Source: Histoplasma ohiense
Lineage: Eukaryota; Ascomycota; Eurotiomycetes; Onygenales; Ajellomycetaceae
Direction of reading: 5' to 3'
Length of the DNA stretch: 64,000 nt
Assembly: GCA_017607445.1 (NCBI GenBank)
Contig: JAEVHH010000005.1
Coordinates: 997,001 to 1,061,000 of the forward strand
Below the pieces are notes generated by a model that saw nothing but the letters and a program-made list of their open reading frames with translations, ran no database searches and had not been told where the DNA came from. Below, piece by piece: positions 35,701 through 47,699 of the stretch (its first letter is position 1; each line of letters opens with the position of its first letter). The translations under genes were made by a program, and so were the position numbers.

Positions 35701-38700
35701 GATCGTAGCGAGGCAATTGATTTGATCTCCAAAACATTGTACTTCTTGCCCAAAAATTTGGTAATTTCTCGAGACCATTGATCAATCAAATGATGAGGAA
35801 CCACGATCAAAGTAGCCTTGATTGGAATCGCCCCTTTCACAAAACGAGGCACATTTTTTACATCCTTGGTGAATTGATAGTCGATTAAACCAAGAGTTAT
35901 CGCTGTTTTCCCATATCCAACGTCATCGCCCAAAATACCACCGCGCACAAAATGTTTAACCGTGGCTTTTGCTTCCGCCCTCCAATTTATAGCTGGTAAC
36001 ATTGCCTCCACGACCTCCTCCTCTTGGAAAGGCTGAACCATATCCTCCTGCTCTTTCATCCAGGTAAGTGATCGCAATTGCTCGGGCCGGAGATCAAAGA
36101 ACTTGAATCCGGGAGGTTGTGTTGATTCAATGTCGCCTTTGTTATTTTGCTCCTTTAACATAGGTAGTCGCTGGCGAAGAAAACCGACATTATCAATGCA
36201 GAGGCGCCATTCCAGGGAGACTTGGGACACTTGCTCCGTTTTAGCCAGTTTTCCCCTTGCTTGATGAATAAGGGTTATCACATTCAAACATAGTTTTACC
36301 TGTAGAATAGAATCATGACCAAACCTAGTAAACCCCAGAAACGTTGCTGGTCGTTTCTTTATGCTTTGTTCATACACGGCAGCATCCTCTGGGTCTTCGT
36401 AAGCATAGATGCGGTCTTTTTCGTCCAAAGCCCATATTAGTCGAGGTTTTCGAGGCGCGCAAATATCACAATCTTTTCCGCATTCCTCATTATCCAGACA
36501 TATGCCAGTCCATTCGCTAAATTGTTTCACTGAACTAGCCGGTTGTAACAACCATGAAAGTTTTCTTAGAACAGCTGGTGATTCCATCAGATTTGAGACT
36601 TTCCATGTACCAGGTTCCCAGGACAATTCTGCGCCAGTTGCAGGAATTGAGGATACAAGCATCGGTACGTAAGAATTTAGACATTTGGATCCGATGCTTG
36701 TAGCAATAGTTTTGGGGGTTGTAGTCTGGTAGAAAGGAGATGGGGAGTAGATGTCAAGAGAGACCATGTCAGCCATAGTGGTCTTTCGGAACCAGCAGCG
36801 AACGGACTCGGGCTCATTGGAAAGGGTACATGAATCCCAATTCGGGCGCAACTCTGCTATTATAATACGCGCCTCCCCGATATCCAGCCGATCATGGCCG
36901 AGCGCAAAAACCCAAGAATCAAACTCTGGAGGACCAATATCTGTAGGGTCCAGGAAAAAGTAAACAGGAGAGTCACAGCCAGACACCATCTTCTTATGCA
37001 AGCTTCCACTAGCGGCACCACAGTCTTGCAGAAGCTCGTATTCTCCGCGGATATCAAACTCCAAATTTTGAACAGCAGCATCAGTTGCGGATATATTGAT
37101 TTGACTCCAGACCTTAGCATCAGCAAAATGCGAGCGCTTCAACCCAGCTCGCGAACCGATAGATGGAAGTACATTGCCCTTCCCAGAAACAAAAATATCA
37201 AAACATGAACTAATTGGGGACGTAATATACCAAATTCCATTCAATATATTCTTGCCGGATGGGGTCATGGAAGCGATGGGATAACGTAAAACTTGCCGGA
37301 GGGGAGAATTGCTTGGTTCATCTTTTGGTGGCTTAAGGTAAAGGGACCATTGCAACCTTGTGGAAGAACAAACAAATTTTAGTACGGATAAGGATCCTTT
37401 ATACGTTATCGTCCAGGATCTCTTTCGGGTCACACCTTGAAATCGCAGCTCATCCCCTAATGCTGGAAGAAGGACTTTGAAAAAATCATCCCACGTCGAC
37501 GAAACGTCAACCGGCAGATCGTCTTGCTTTAGTTCTCGGTATAACGCAAGGGATAGTCCGTTAACTTGAAGTCTCATCGGTACCTTTTGCTTCAATTGGG
37601 TCTCGAAATCTATTGGGGACACTCGCGCATTCAATTCATCCTTGGGAATTGGAGAATATACATGTGGAGGATTGCGTCCACATGATTTGCATACAGTAAA
37701 CCCGCATTTCAAGCATATCAACATGTCGGTTCTTTTCGTCAATGCTTGGCCTTCACAAATACACATTCTCGAACTTCGCTTTCCGATTTCGAAAACCTCG
37801 TGTGTAGATAGCACAATTTCGTCCCCCGAATGAACGGGGACCAGCTCCACACTGTCATTGTCAGCAACTTGCATCTGAGTTACAAAGTGTTCTTCGCTTT
37901 CGGAGTTACTTCCGCCAGTTTTACCAGGCGCAAGAGCCTGGTATCCTACAATCAAAGCACTCATAATCGCCACCCCTACAACAGTTGAGCTCATCGCGTT
38001 GCCTGCAAGATCGTTGAGATCTCGTTGACTGTCATTGCCTAACAGTAACCTATCGATAGGAATCCCCTGCAATGCCAACGCCTCGATACCTAAGAGAGGG
38101 CCACCCCGCGAGGTGACAAAGTGTTGACCCCGTGGAGTCAAACAACCAGAAACCCCGGATGCACGCTGGTCCAGCTCCCTGTCAAGTCCCTGAGAAAGGT
38201 CGATGATCCGGCTATCGATTTGTTAACATATATCATGAACATGGAAAGCACAACGCGACTTACGATTTGAAATTGATATCAAAACCTCTGATTATGCTCC
38301 GCAGGTAATTTACGTCAAGCGTATCCCAAACACGTTCGGTCTGCACCTTGCTCCATCTGTGCCAATAGAAGTCAGGCATTTGACAGCTACCGTTGTCCTG
38401 CCAACGAGTAAGAGGTCTTTTATCCCCAAGTCCTTCCCTCATTCTATACCGTAGGTGACGTGCTTTGTACCGAGTCCAATCAACGGCCTGGCGGTCCTTG
38501 GTTGTGTTGCAGGATATATCATCGATGGCGTCCAGCAAACGAGGGTCGTCGTTTTTAAGTAAGAATTGTGTGACGGGAGAACTCGCAGGGCGTTCAAAGT
38601 TTTTCATCATCTTCGCAAATGCGGATGATTTAGAGTCTGCAGGAGGTAGAGTTTCAAGTTTGGTTTGGTCTATGCAGAGCATATATCCTCTCTCACGAGT

Positions 38701-40025
38701 TTGTGGCAGGTAGTAGTTTTTTGTGTCTACTTTAATGTGATAGGCGTGGTAATCAATTTCCTTGAGAGCATCCTTGATATGGCCCCACGGGGCTCCGCAA
38801 ACGTTCTCTAGGATCATTAAGGGTGGCCTACAACGTTGAGTGTATCGCAACACGCCATAAAATGTATGGCCTGATTCCCCCATTTCGTCCAGAGTTTTGC
38901 GGTAGAGGTTCATATTTGAAAAATCCACGCAAGAGAATCCAACAACCAGTAGATCCAAAGTCGAAGGTACTTTCCGGAGGGAACCAAACGCAGTAACGCT
39001 GGGGATCAAATCAGTATACGATCCTTTAAGGGGAGGATCGTACATACGCTTCATCAGCAATTAGCTCATTGACATCTCGAAAAATAATATCGGGTGAGAA
39101 ATTCCGCTGGATGTATGACTGTTTGAAAGGATCTATTTCTGCACTGAATAAATGGCACATGTTGAACTTCTTGCCAAAGATCTTTTTCAAACCTATGGCC
39201 ATTAGCAAAATCAAATAAAGAACTATACGGGTCACGTACTAGCCATCACCATTTCTAGAGCGAGAAGAGGCGCTTCAGTACCAGAACACATGGTGGCGAC
39301 GCGAAGATCTCGAGAGCCAATGTGATCAAGGAAGTTATTAAACCCATTCCTTTCGGCATTGATCGAAATATCGTCAAAAATATCCTCAATTTTGCTTATT
39401 GGAGGGAGGTTGAAATCTAGTCCAGGCTTGGGTTTCTTGCCAGGCAGTGAGTGGTATTTACCTCTCAAGATTTCTGGAGGTGAATTTATCGATATCCTCA
39501 GGTCGTTTTCCTCGGATACATGGGCGTTGTCATCACCAACATTTTCCGACACGGAGGTGTTAGTTTCCAAGCCAGTATTGGAAGAAGTAAAAGTATCAGG
39601 AGTGACACCGGAGTTAACAGAGTTTTCTTCATCAGTTGGATCACTGAGGACTTCGTCCATGAGAAATGGTTTTGTTTCTTTGAGGAGACGGAACGCTGTC
39701 TCCTCCCGCTTGACATTCCGAGAGAAAAAATTAGCTAGTGGTCTTATCCAGAAAAAAGTTGGTAAAGGGTTACCTTCTGGCTCATTGTAATTTCTAAATC
39801 TTTTTGCCAAAGAAGGCAATATATAAGAACGCGTAAGTTTCTCCAGCCTTCTCTTGAATTTTGAAAGAAAAGATGATTGAGGGTAATGAAACAAGAGAAT
39901 GATGATGGTAAGTGAGTCCACATGACGGGCCTGTAACCTGTAGATGAAATGATCTTGTTTGTTGACAAGTCAGGGGTTGGACAAGCGATGAGAATAACAT
40001 CAGCACACTGAATAACAATGAACAT
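32797..40025 (-). CDS. dnmt5: DNMT5-family cytosine-5 DNA methyltransferase with RING and SNF2 ATPase domains
   Basis: Nine exons by my splicing (minus): 39774-40025 (uncertain), 39240-39708, 39048-39192, 38264-38998, 34838-38211, 34680-34780, 33970-34611, 33217-33905, 32797-33109; about 2239 residues. Methyltransferase motifs: I CSGTEAPLLALEMV, IV VGFSCVDFSN (Ser-Cys instead of Pro-Cys), VI LENVCGAPW, VIII QTRERGYML, X LAGNAMSSTVVG. A Cys-rich segment (CICEG...CLKCGFTVCKSCG) follows at about 650. SNF2 half: GDDVGYGKT (Walker A, about 1285), VIDEFTY (motif II), LSGTPPLNDF, a C3HC4 RING (CSSC...CGHAFCEACI...C) inserted between the lobes, then NLQNANHVIFFHPL and QAIGRSRRYGQQ (VI). In Cryptococcus this family is an ATP-dependent CG maintenance methylase. 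The first exon is weak, and no chromodomain was seen. Confidence 0.9.
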
Positions 40026-41293
40026 CTAGAGCCTGTAGGCTTATTGTTATCTGAAAGGCATCATTCGAGTGTATTCCATGAGCTTCTCACAGAATCAATC
40101 TGCAGTGTTTGCATCTCACTAAACTGCTCTATTTGATAAGGTCTGATAGGCCAGCGACAGAGGTTGGAAAGCAAATGGATATCCATTTAATAGAATGCAC
40201 CTCAAAACCTTCATCAGATCAATGATGCTCTGGCGGGCAACAAGAAAAAAAAAAATCGGAATATCCCAACCGGAGCTTGGATATTTCCCGCCAGGCACTC
40301 AAAAAGAAGTCATTTGTAGACGAGGTGTAGTGGAAATTAGCCCCTGTGAAGACTAATAGATATTGGAGTCATCTGCGAAAGAAAATACCGCATCATTCGA
40401 ATATACTTAAAGCCATCCGATATATCATGGATGATAATTTAAAACTGGCCGGGCAACGGGTATATAAAGATACCCGCCGAGACCCCTTTCTGAGGCCAGC
40501 CAAACAAGTGTAGAAATTTTGACCCATACTAGTAGTTAACAAATAGACGTAACAAGGCCAGAAAACAAATTTCGAACAAAATTGCACGGAGTCGGCAGGC
40601 ATATATCCTGATGACAACTTGAAGGTATACAAAATTGTCAGATAAGCAAGATCCAGTTTAAATATCAAAGCAGCATTTGCTAACAAATACTTGAAGCACG
40701 TGTTTCTTGCAAGGGCACTGGTATAGAATGCCAAAAACATAAGCTTGACTGGGTGTTTTCATCATCTGTCGGCAATCGGTTCGTTGGGGGAAAAAAAAAA
40801 AAACCAAGTGGCACCAAAGATAAAATCGTAAGGGCCCATTAGGAACGGGGTCCATCAATAATCGTGTGGATGGAAGCTTCTTTGAATGACTTGCATGATG
40901 TCTTGCCAAGGGCTGTGGCCACAGGTTTAGCGCCTGCCGCACGCAAAGTCTCAACTACCAGCGTTACAAAATCCAAAAAGTAACAAAAAGGCATACAGAA
41001 GTGTTGCGTAAATTTTGCTCTTCGAGATTTGAATAATATTACAGCGCCGTTATAACCCTAAAAAAGAACACAACTAGAAGTGCCGTAGAAAATGTGTATT
41101 TTGCCCTAATTTGTCCTTCTCGCCAAAGGCCAGTGCGGCGTAGCAAGGAAGAACACTACAAAACCATGTAACAAGAGCATATCAAGGAACCGTCACCATT
41201 GCGCCATATTCCCGTATCTTCCTCCGTAAGCAGTAGGATTCATTGCGATATGAAAATGCAAACAAAAACAATTTATAGCCTACAACCCCCAAA
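40026..41293. other. region upstream of dnmt5, possible unplaced 5' exons
   Basis: Minus-strand frames at 40393-40740 and 40658-40954 show no chromodomain or other motif. The stretch also holds the 3' region of the CstF-64 gene. Short A/T runs near 40240 and 40790. Confidence 0.4.
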
Positions 41294-42270
41294 CTATCGC
41301 ATTCCCCCTTGCAGCAGCTGCTGCCTCAGCAACATTATCTGGCTACGTTCCGTAGGTGGCAGCGCATCTATCGCCGATTGTGGCATGTTCAATACTTGCT
41401 GAAGCAGCTCGTCCTGACTGGGAATCGGAGCAGGCTGTTGCTGAGTTTGAGGTTGAGTTTGAGAGGGGGCGAAAGCGGCATGTTGTACTGGGGGCGTAGA
41501 TATTTGGCCGGGGATCGATGGATATGGTTGGAACTGTTGAGGTATCTGAGGTGTCGGCTGTGGTGGAGGCGGCTGAGGCTGCGAGGCATGTTCAACAACA
41601 GAGCCAAGCACGCTGTAATCAACGAGATTCATGAGTAACAACGCTTGGAATATGGCATAAGCTAGATGGGGAGCTTGTCTTAATAGCTCTGTGGCGCGAG
41701 CCGGGTCTGCCATCACCAATGACTTCATCTGCGTAATAACATCGAGTAGTTGAGGAGCCGGGAGGGAAGCGAGAGTTTGCGATATCGCGTTGGGGCAGGT
41801 AAGATTTGGCGGGAGTTCCGTTCCTGGAGGTAGCGGCGGCAGCGCAGACGCCTGCGACTGGTCTTGTCCCTGCATACCCTGCATACCCTGCATTATACCC
41901 ATTTGGGGCTGTTGGGGGTAGTCGGGAGGAACGGAATCTTTCTCATTGTTATGGGGCCAATCCACTCTTATCTTGCGACCCATAATCTCATAATCATTCA
42001 GGTTCCGTACGGCAGAAGCAGCAGCGTCTGCGTCCGCAAAATCGGCGAATCCATATCCCTTTGGTTTTCCGGTCTCGGGGTTTATCATCAACCGAAATTT
42101 CGTAACAGTGCCTGCGGAGCTGAGGATGTCTTTCACCTGCTCTTCCGTAAGGTCTGCTAAATTGTAAGCCGAGCTGATACTGTAACATGCGCGTGTAATG
42201 GTCCAATGAAGGGCTTACTGTAGGGGATATTCCCAAGGAAAACGCTTTTACCGAAGCGTTCTGGAGGCAT
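41294..42270 (-). CDS. rna15: cleavage stimulation factor CstF-64 / Rna15-like RNA-binding protein
   Basis: Exons 42219-42270 and 41294-42153 (or 42156) give 303-304 residues. The N-terminal RRM has RNP2 VFLGNI and RNP1 KGYGFADF; the first exon ends NIPY and the second gives NLTEEQVKDILSSAG. A Met/Gln-rich linker (GIMQGMQGMQG) leads to the hinge domain (about 120-185: LPAPQLLDVITQMKSLVMAD, LLRQAPHLAYAIFQALLLMN) that binds CstF-77/Rna14. A Pro/Gln-rich region and the C-terminal helix bundle (SQDELLQQVLNMPQSAIDAL, PPTERSQIMLLRQQLL) follow. The protein binds GU-rich sequences downstream of poly(A) sites. The acceptor is a TAGCAG tandem, and both choices keep the frame. It shares a 302-bp divergent promoter with phb2. 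Confidence 0.95.
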
Positions 42271-42572
42271 TTTCAAACATGCATCACCCAAGTGCTACTT
42301 GTAAATTAATTTGGAAGCAGTCGACAATGTAATCTTCAGCGCCGGTGCATATGAGCTTTGAATGTTCTGTTTGGTTGATAGACCAGGAATTGCAAGCTGA
42401 GTCTCATATGTGAAAGGTCACAGAAGCGCTAAAGGGACACCTTTCCTTATAAGGCCTAGTGAGTTCAACTCGGAACTTTTGATCTCTATCCAACAAGTAC
42501 ACTTGGATTCTAGTCAGTAAACAGCCCGAGCCAGCCGGAATTCCCTTTCCACATCTTCGTTTTGGCATCATC
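42271..42572. promoter_or_regulatory. divergent promoter of rna15 and phb2
   Basis: Only 302 bp separate the two start codons, so both promoters lie here. No specific box was recognised. Confidence 0.45.
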
Positions 42573-43713
42573 ATGGCTGGGGATCCTCGTGAGACGTGGG
42601 CTAGGCTGCAGCAGTCCCTGCAGCAGCAGCGGGCTAAAGGCGGATTTCCGGGAGGGGGCAGCCCAAGAAGAGCTTTTGGGGGTGCTGGAGCCTTGATTGC
42701 AGTTGGATTGGGGGCATATGTTTTCATGAATTCCCTCTTTAACGGTAGGTCTTTACCTTCTGGAAGCCAAAAGAACCCCAAGTTTAACTAACGTCATTCA
42801 TTCATTTTCCCAGTTGACGGTGGTCATCGAGCAATCAAATATACGAGAATAGGCGGCGTGAAGAAAGACATCTATAATGAAGGTGGGTTTTATTTATTCA
42901 ATTACGCACCTACGTTCCACTACCTAAACTTATTTGTCAAAAGGAACCCATCTCCGGATTCCGTGGTTTGAAACTCCTATCATCTACGACGTTCGCGCGA
43001 AGCCGAGAAATGTTGCTTCCCTCACAGGCACCAAGGACTTGCAGATGGTGAACATCACCTGCCGTGTCCTTTCCCGCCCAAGAGTCGATGCCCTACCTCA
43101 GATATATCGTACCCTAGGGACTGATTTTGATGAGAGAGTTCTTCCATCGATCGTCAATGAGGTGCTGAAAGCTGTGGTGGCTCAATTCAACGCCAGCCAA
43201 CTTATTACACAGAGAGAGAACGTCGCCCGTCTTGTTCGCGATAACCTTTCAAGACGCGCTGCTCGTTTCAACATCGTTCTTGATGACGTTTCCCTAACGG
43301 TATGAAAAAGAAATCAATACTTCCTACTTTCTCTGTTCGTTTTTTCATTCATAACTAAACGTATTTTTTTTTTTTTAAATCAACAGCATCTTGCGTTCTC
43401 ACCTGAATTCACCGCCGCTGTGGAAGCCAAGCAAGTTGCTCAACAGGAAGCCCAGAGAGCTGCATTCGTCGTCGACAAAGCACGTCAGGAAAAACAGGCA
43501 ACCATCGTACGGGCGCAGGGTGAGGCGCGGTCCGCTCAGCTGATTGGAGATGCCATTAAGAAGAGCAAGAGTTACATCGAGCTGCGCAAACTTGAAAATG
43601 CCCGGAACATTGCAACGATTCTACAAGAATCTGGTGGAAAGAACAAGCTGTACCTAGATTCAGAAGGCTTGGGACTCAACGTCAATGTCAAGCCCGACTC
43701 CTCTGATAGTTAA
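42573..43713 (+). CDS. phb2: prohibitin 2
   Basis: Exons 42573-42744, 42814-42882, 42944-43299 and 43387-43713 give 307 residues. A single N-terminal membrane anchor (AGALIAVGLGAYVFMNSLF, about 36-54) is followed by the SPFH/PHB domain (VDGGHRAIKYTRIGGVKKDI, THLRIPWFETPIIYDVRAKP, LQMVNITCRVLSRPRVDALP). A long coiled coil follows (VEAKQVAQQEAQRAAFVVDK), and the tail ends NKLYLDSEGLGLNV. Phb2 and Phb1 form a large ring in the mitochondrial inner membrane that supports cristae and the m-AAA protease. All four junctions are phase-consistent and restore family sequence, such as the G|GA codon before THLRIP. Length equals that of yeast Phb2. Confidence 0.96.
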
Positions 43714-45048
43714 AGAATTGCAGAATAATAAGCGGAGTGATGAGGGCTGCAGTGAAACCCTTTTATTGTGATAAGTGGCTTGGCTTCCAGCGTTATCGAA
43801 AAGGCATAGGATTTCTGAATTGACATGTGGCGGTGGGATAGAAGTGACCATTCTGATCACTGCACTTTTTCTCCCATAACCTTCCACTAGGTTCCAAAAT
43901 GTCGAATGCCAGCAGGAGGGGGTGGTCATGTATGAATATTTTAGCTTCCCGCTATATTTTTCCTGTATTGCCGTTACTATTAAACTGTTACTACTACTAA
44001 CATGGAAACTGAATCCAAGAACACAAGAAAAAGAATCAATCATCTCCCATGTCAAAAACACTCGTTACGATATACTGTTTCTTGAGCGTCTTATGAAGTA
44101 CGCCTTCTTCGCCCACAGAACCTCTGCCTAGACGCTTCATTCGTAACTGCTGTGTTGTGCAGTGAGGGAAAATCAATCACACAAAAATCAAAAAGACCTA
44201 GTACGTTGTATGGTTATCCTTCCCGTGCCAGACTAAAAGGCATTGAGACATTGCCTGCGTCGAGAGTTGAGTTATAATTATGATTATTTTCGGCACATTT
44301 ATGCTATAATGCTATAGTTAATAAAACTATGTACAGAAAAAAAAAAGTTCCAGACTGGTTGGAAGGAGCACAAGTTCCCAATGAAGGCAAAAAAGTTTTT
44401 GATCTTAATAATATCATATTAACTGACTTTGTCCATCGTTAGATAAGTAACTTCCTGGCAAAACTGAAATTTCTGGGGGAACCTGCGGCTTCGTAGAATC
44501 CCAGCTTAAAACAAAAGAAGGAATATCCCCAAGATCTCGACATGCTTCTCTATCCCCCTTCACTTCCTTCTTTTCTTTCTCGCTAAAATCGAAAAAGGGC
44601 ATAAAGATCACAAAACTAACTAGAGACAGAAGGGAAAAACAGAAAGAAAAAAACCAATGGTGTTGCGGCATGATGGAAAGGGGTAGTTAGCAATGTAGAT
44701 ACCGTATACATTTAATTCAAGACAATCAATCTTGACTCATTTCTCTTTTATCATTATGTAAAAAGTGTCCCAAAAATCGGTGGAAATCACAAGAGGTTCA
44801 AAAGGCACATGCAAGGTACATGGCAACGAATCCGTCATGTTGCCTTTGACACAGTAAGACTAGATGGGAGAAGGAAGACGGCGAACTACCGGAGCTGGGA
44901 TACATACACCAATTGGCGTCCTCTTTCTAATCTGACGAAAGGAAAAAATCGGGAAAATGTCCGCTTTGAAAATAGACCTTTTGCAATGACTATTCCACAA
45001 GCTTCCGACAAAAGAAGAAACAAGTCATCTGGGGTTTGGCTGAACTAT
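43714..45048. other. convergent spacer between phb2 and the ferritin-like gene
   Basis: No supported gene. The frame at 44809-45060 is a shadow overlapping the 3' end of the ferritin-like gene. Confidence 0.5.
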
Positions 45049-46055
45049 TTACAAAATTGACAGGTTGACTGTAGCTGATCTTGGGGTAACTTCGATAATC
45101 GCCGGGCCAGCAACGACGATGTTGTCAGCGATAGAACCACGGGCCTCGGAGTTTGTTAGGAAAACATATGATTGTCCACTAATCACTGACGGAATGTTGA
45201 CAGCAAAGAGGCGATCAACACGCTCAGCTGCAACGCTGACGATATCGAGGCCACTAACGAAAGTTAGGAAGAGGCCTCCTCCACCGATGTTAACATTTTT
45301 TCCGATACGGAAATGGGCTCGAGATGAAATAGCTTGGGGCCCGGGCTGGGTTGGAGCCAATGTTGGGAATGCTTGGAATGGGAGAGGGATGTTGTTTTTA
45401 GGACAGGATACGATAAAAGAAGCAGCTAAGGAAAAGATGGCATTGGCATCAACTGGCGTGCCAGTGACCTTGGCTGAGGAGATCTGGTTAAGACTGTTAC
45501 GGAGGACAGATTGGTGGATGCCTTCTGCGACAAGAATAGCACCTGCTTGTGTCAGGATATCCTTGTTTGAGATAACTCTAGCACCACCCAAGTAAGCGGA
45601 GGTGCCAACGCCTTCAAGGACGGATGCTAGAGCAAGGAAACTGTGAACGTCGGTATACGGGAAATTGTATTCACAGGCTGAAACGGGAACCACCCCCGCA
45701 GCCGAGAGAGCCTTCGTGATAAACACGACATGATCCTCCTCATCCTGGGCAATGAATCGCAGCTGTTGGAGCAATTTGGAATCGAAGCCAGCCTCGCGGA
45801 AATGATTCTCTGTGAATCGAGAGAGTGCACCCTTATAGAACACATTTTCGAGATGTTCGAGCTGTACGAATCAAACTTAGCTATGGTACATCTGCTAGGG
45901 GCCTCAATTGGATTATCACTATCACCTACAGTTAGGGCAAATTGAAGGATATCCACATCGGAGACTCCGCGTGCCGGGCGCTTTTCCATAGGCGCACTGA
46001 AGACAGCAGAAGCGGAGAGAACTCCCATGAATGCACCGCGCAGAAAGGACTTCAT
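45049..46055 (-). CDS. secreted ferritin-like (Rds1/sexual development-type) protein
   Basis: Exons 45930-46055 and 45049-45861 give 312 residues. The N-terminus MKSFLRGAFMGVLSASAVFS is a signal peptide with a likely cut before APMEKRPARG; the KR could be a Kex2 site. The ferritin-like domain (about 30-175) has FALTLEHLENVFYKGAL, FIAQDEEDHVVFITKALSAA and LVAEGIHQSVLRN, supplying Glu and His residues in the pattern of the four-helix di-iron fold. The C-terminal 110 residues are beta-rich, without a recognised domain. Relatives include fission yeast Rds1 and fungal stress- and sexual-development-induced proteins; their activity is unknown. The intron (68 bp, TACAG end) splits LT|LEHLENV. Confidence 0.88.
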
Positions 46056-47699
46056 GGCTAGATCTGTTCCGCCAAAAATATAAAAAAAATAAATAAAAAA
46101 ATAAAGAATAAAAAGAATGACAGAATAAAATATTAAAGATGTGAAAATAAATACTAGAAATCGGGTATCTGAATATGCGAATGATTGAGCGAGTGGTGAC
46201 CAGCACACCAAAGCGTAGAATATCAGAAAAATGAAAGTATAAAAGCAATGGTAATTTGAAAGACTGCGGGTAATCCTTAGGGAAGAGCGAAGACGGTAGA
46301 TTTTGGCGGAAATGCCTCCTTTTTACATTCCAGTCAAGCTCAGTTCGATAGATTGAACTACCATCCTCAGGCGGCTAGCAAGATCGCCAAGATGCCTTCC
46401 TTCGCAGGAGTAGACTCCTTGAGACGCATTTTTAAGTGGATATATGGTAACTTTGAGGCTCGTGAGACGTTAGATGTAGCTGCCAATGTACACTATGTGC
46501 CTCTGATGGCCTGATGACAAGGGGTATCTCGTAATGGTGCGATGAAGCTAGGTTCAGGCATAGACCCAAACCAGTTATTGCCAGATTAGTAGTCAAAGCC
46601 ACACAGGCATTTCCCCATATGGAGGCATCTCATCCATAATCGTTATAGCATGTAAAATTGGAGTTTGAAATGTCTTGGTTAGGAAATCTCAGTCAGGGCC
46701 CGAGCTCTGGATATGAGACGATTCCTCCTGTTCTCTGAAAGTAAAGGTGTGTGATCACCTAAAAAGGAAAAATGTAATGCGCATGACTTCGTATTTGAGA
46801 TAAATTCCACATTATCAATGGCAGGTTCAGAAGCTTGAAGAGCGTAAAGAAGTAACATTGGTCAGCCCCTAATTTTCTTCTCAAAGTTGTCATAATGTGG
46901 AATATTGCCATGAAGCTATTGCTCCTCCCCAATGCTTAGTGTATCAAAATGTCTTTATAATCAGTATATAGGAAACACTTCTCTTTCTATCCCTTAACAA
47001 ACGGACTCTGTTCCGTATAAGCGGCAGAGACAATTTCAATCTGGAGACCTTCAATCACTTGATAACTGGTAGGTATCCAGTATGGCCTCGATCAATGGGT
47101 CTCGGTTGCCGTTACATCAAAGGATTTCAGGTTCGGTATCCCGAACCCACGCAGGAATTCTCGCAGGAATTCTCCTCATCAGTAACAATACTTGTGCTTT
47201 TCATCTGTTACACGTTAGTCTCATGTTTGTTGGTCCGTGTCTGAGGATAAGCCACAAGCGCCACTTCCTTCTTAGCACTTCAAAATCATTGACAAGCGTT
47301 CGTCAATTGAGATAGGATTTGAATTGTTCTGGAAAAATAGGCTGGCTTGAGACATTCTCTTCCCCATTTATGACTTCATTTCCATAGAACATTAGTATAT
47401 CTGCGAAGGTCTAGTTATAGTAGTTAACGAGTATTTGGAGGGAGGGGGAGGTTGGGCCACCACCAATAGGGGTATGCGATCATGTGATTTAGACGAGTTC
47501 GTGGTGGGGAAATGTGCTACATTTTTCTTCGGTGCACTTGACATATAACTGGAGGAGACTCGATCCTCACGTCTCATTTAGCTTACAAACGACCACCACA
47601 TGGAACGAAAGGGGTGTTGAGTTGGGGGCCAAGCCTTTTGATATAAAAATACACTGAAAAAGGAGAAGAGGGGGAAATCCGATATCCTATTATTTGGAC
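46056..47699. other. 1.6-kb divergent spacer between the ferritin-like gene and rmt2
   Basis: No supported gene. A 12-bp direct duplication (GCAGGAATTCTC twice) lies at about 47151-47174. AT-rich A/T-run cluster near 46080-46100 just upstream of the ferritin-like ATG. Confidence 0.45.

Noticed and set aside
40393..40954. Minus-strand frames considered as 5' exons of the DNMT5 gene
   Set aside because: No chromodomain or other motif and no phase-consistent splice sites could be placed by eye.
47040..47230. Possible second tRNA or tRNA relic around GGTTTCGG-like sequence
   Set aside because: No acceptor or anticodon stem could be paired.
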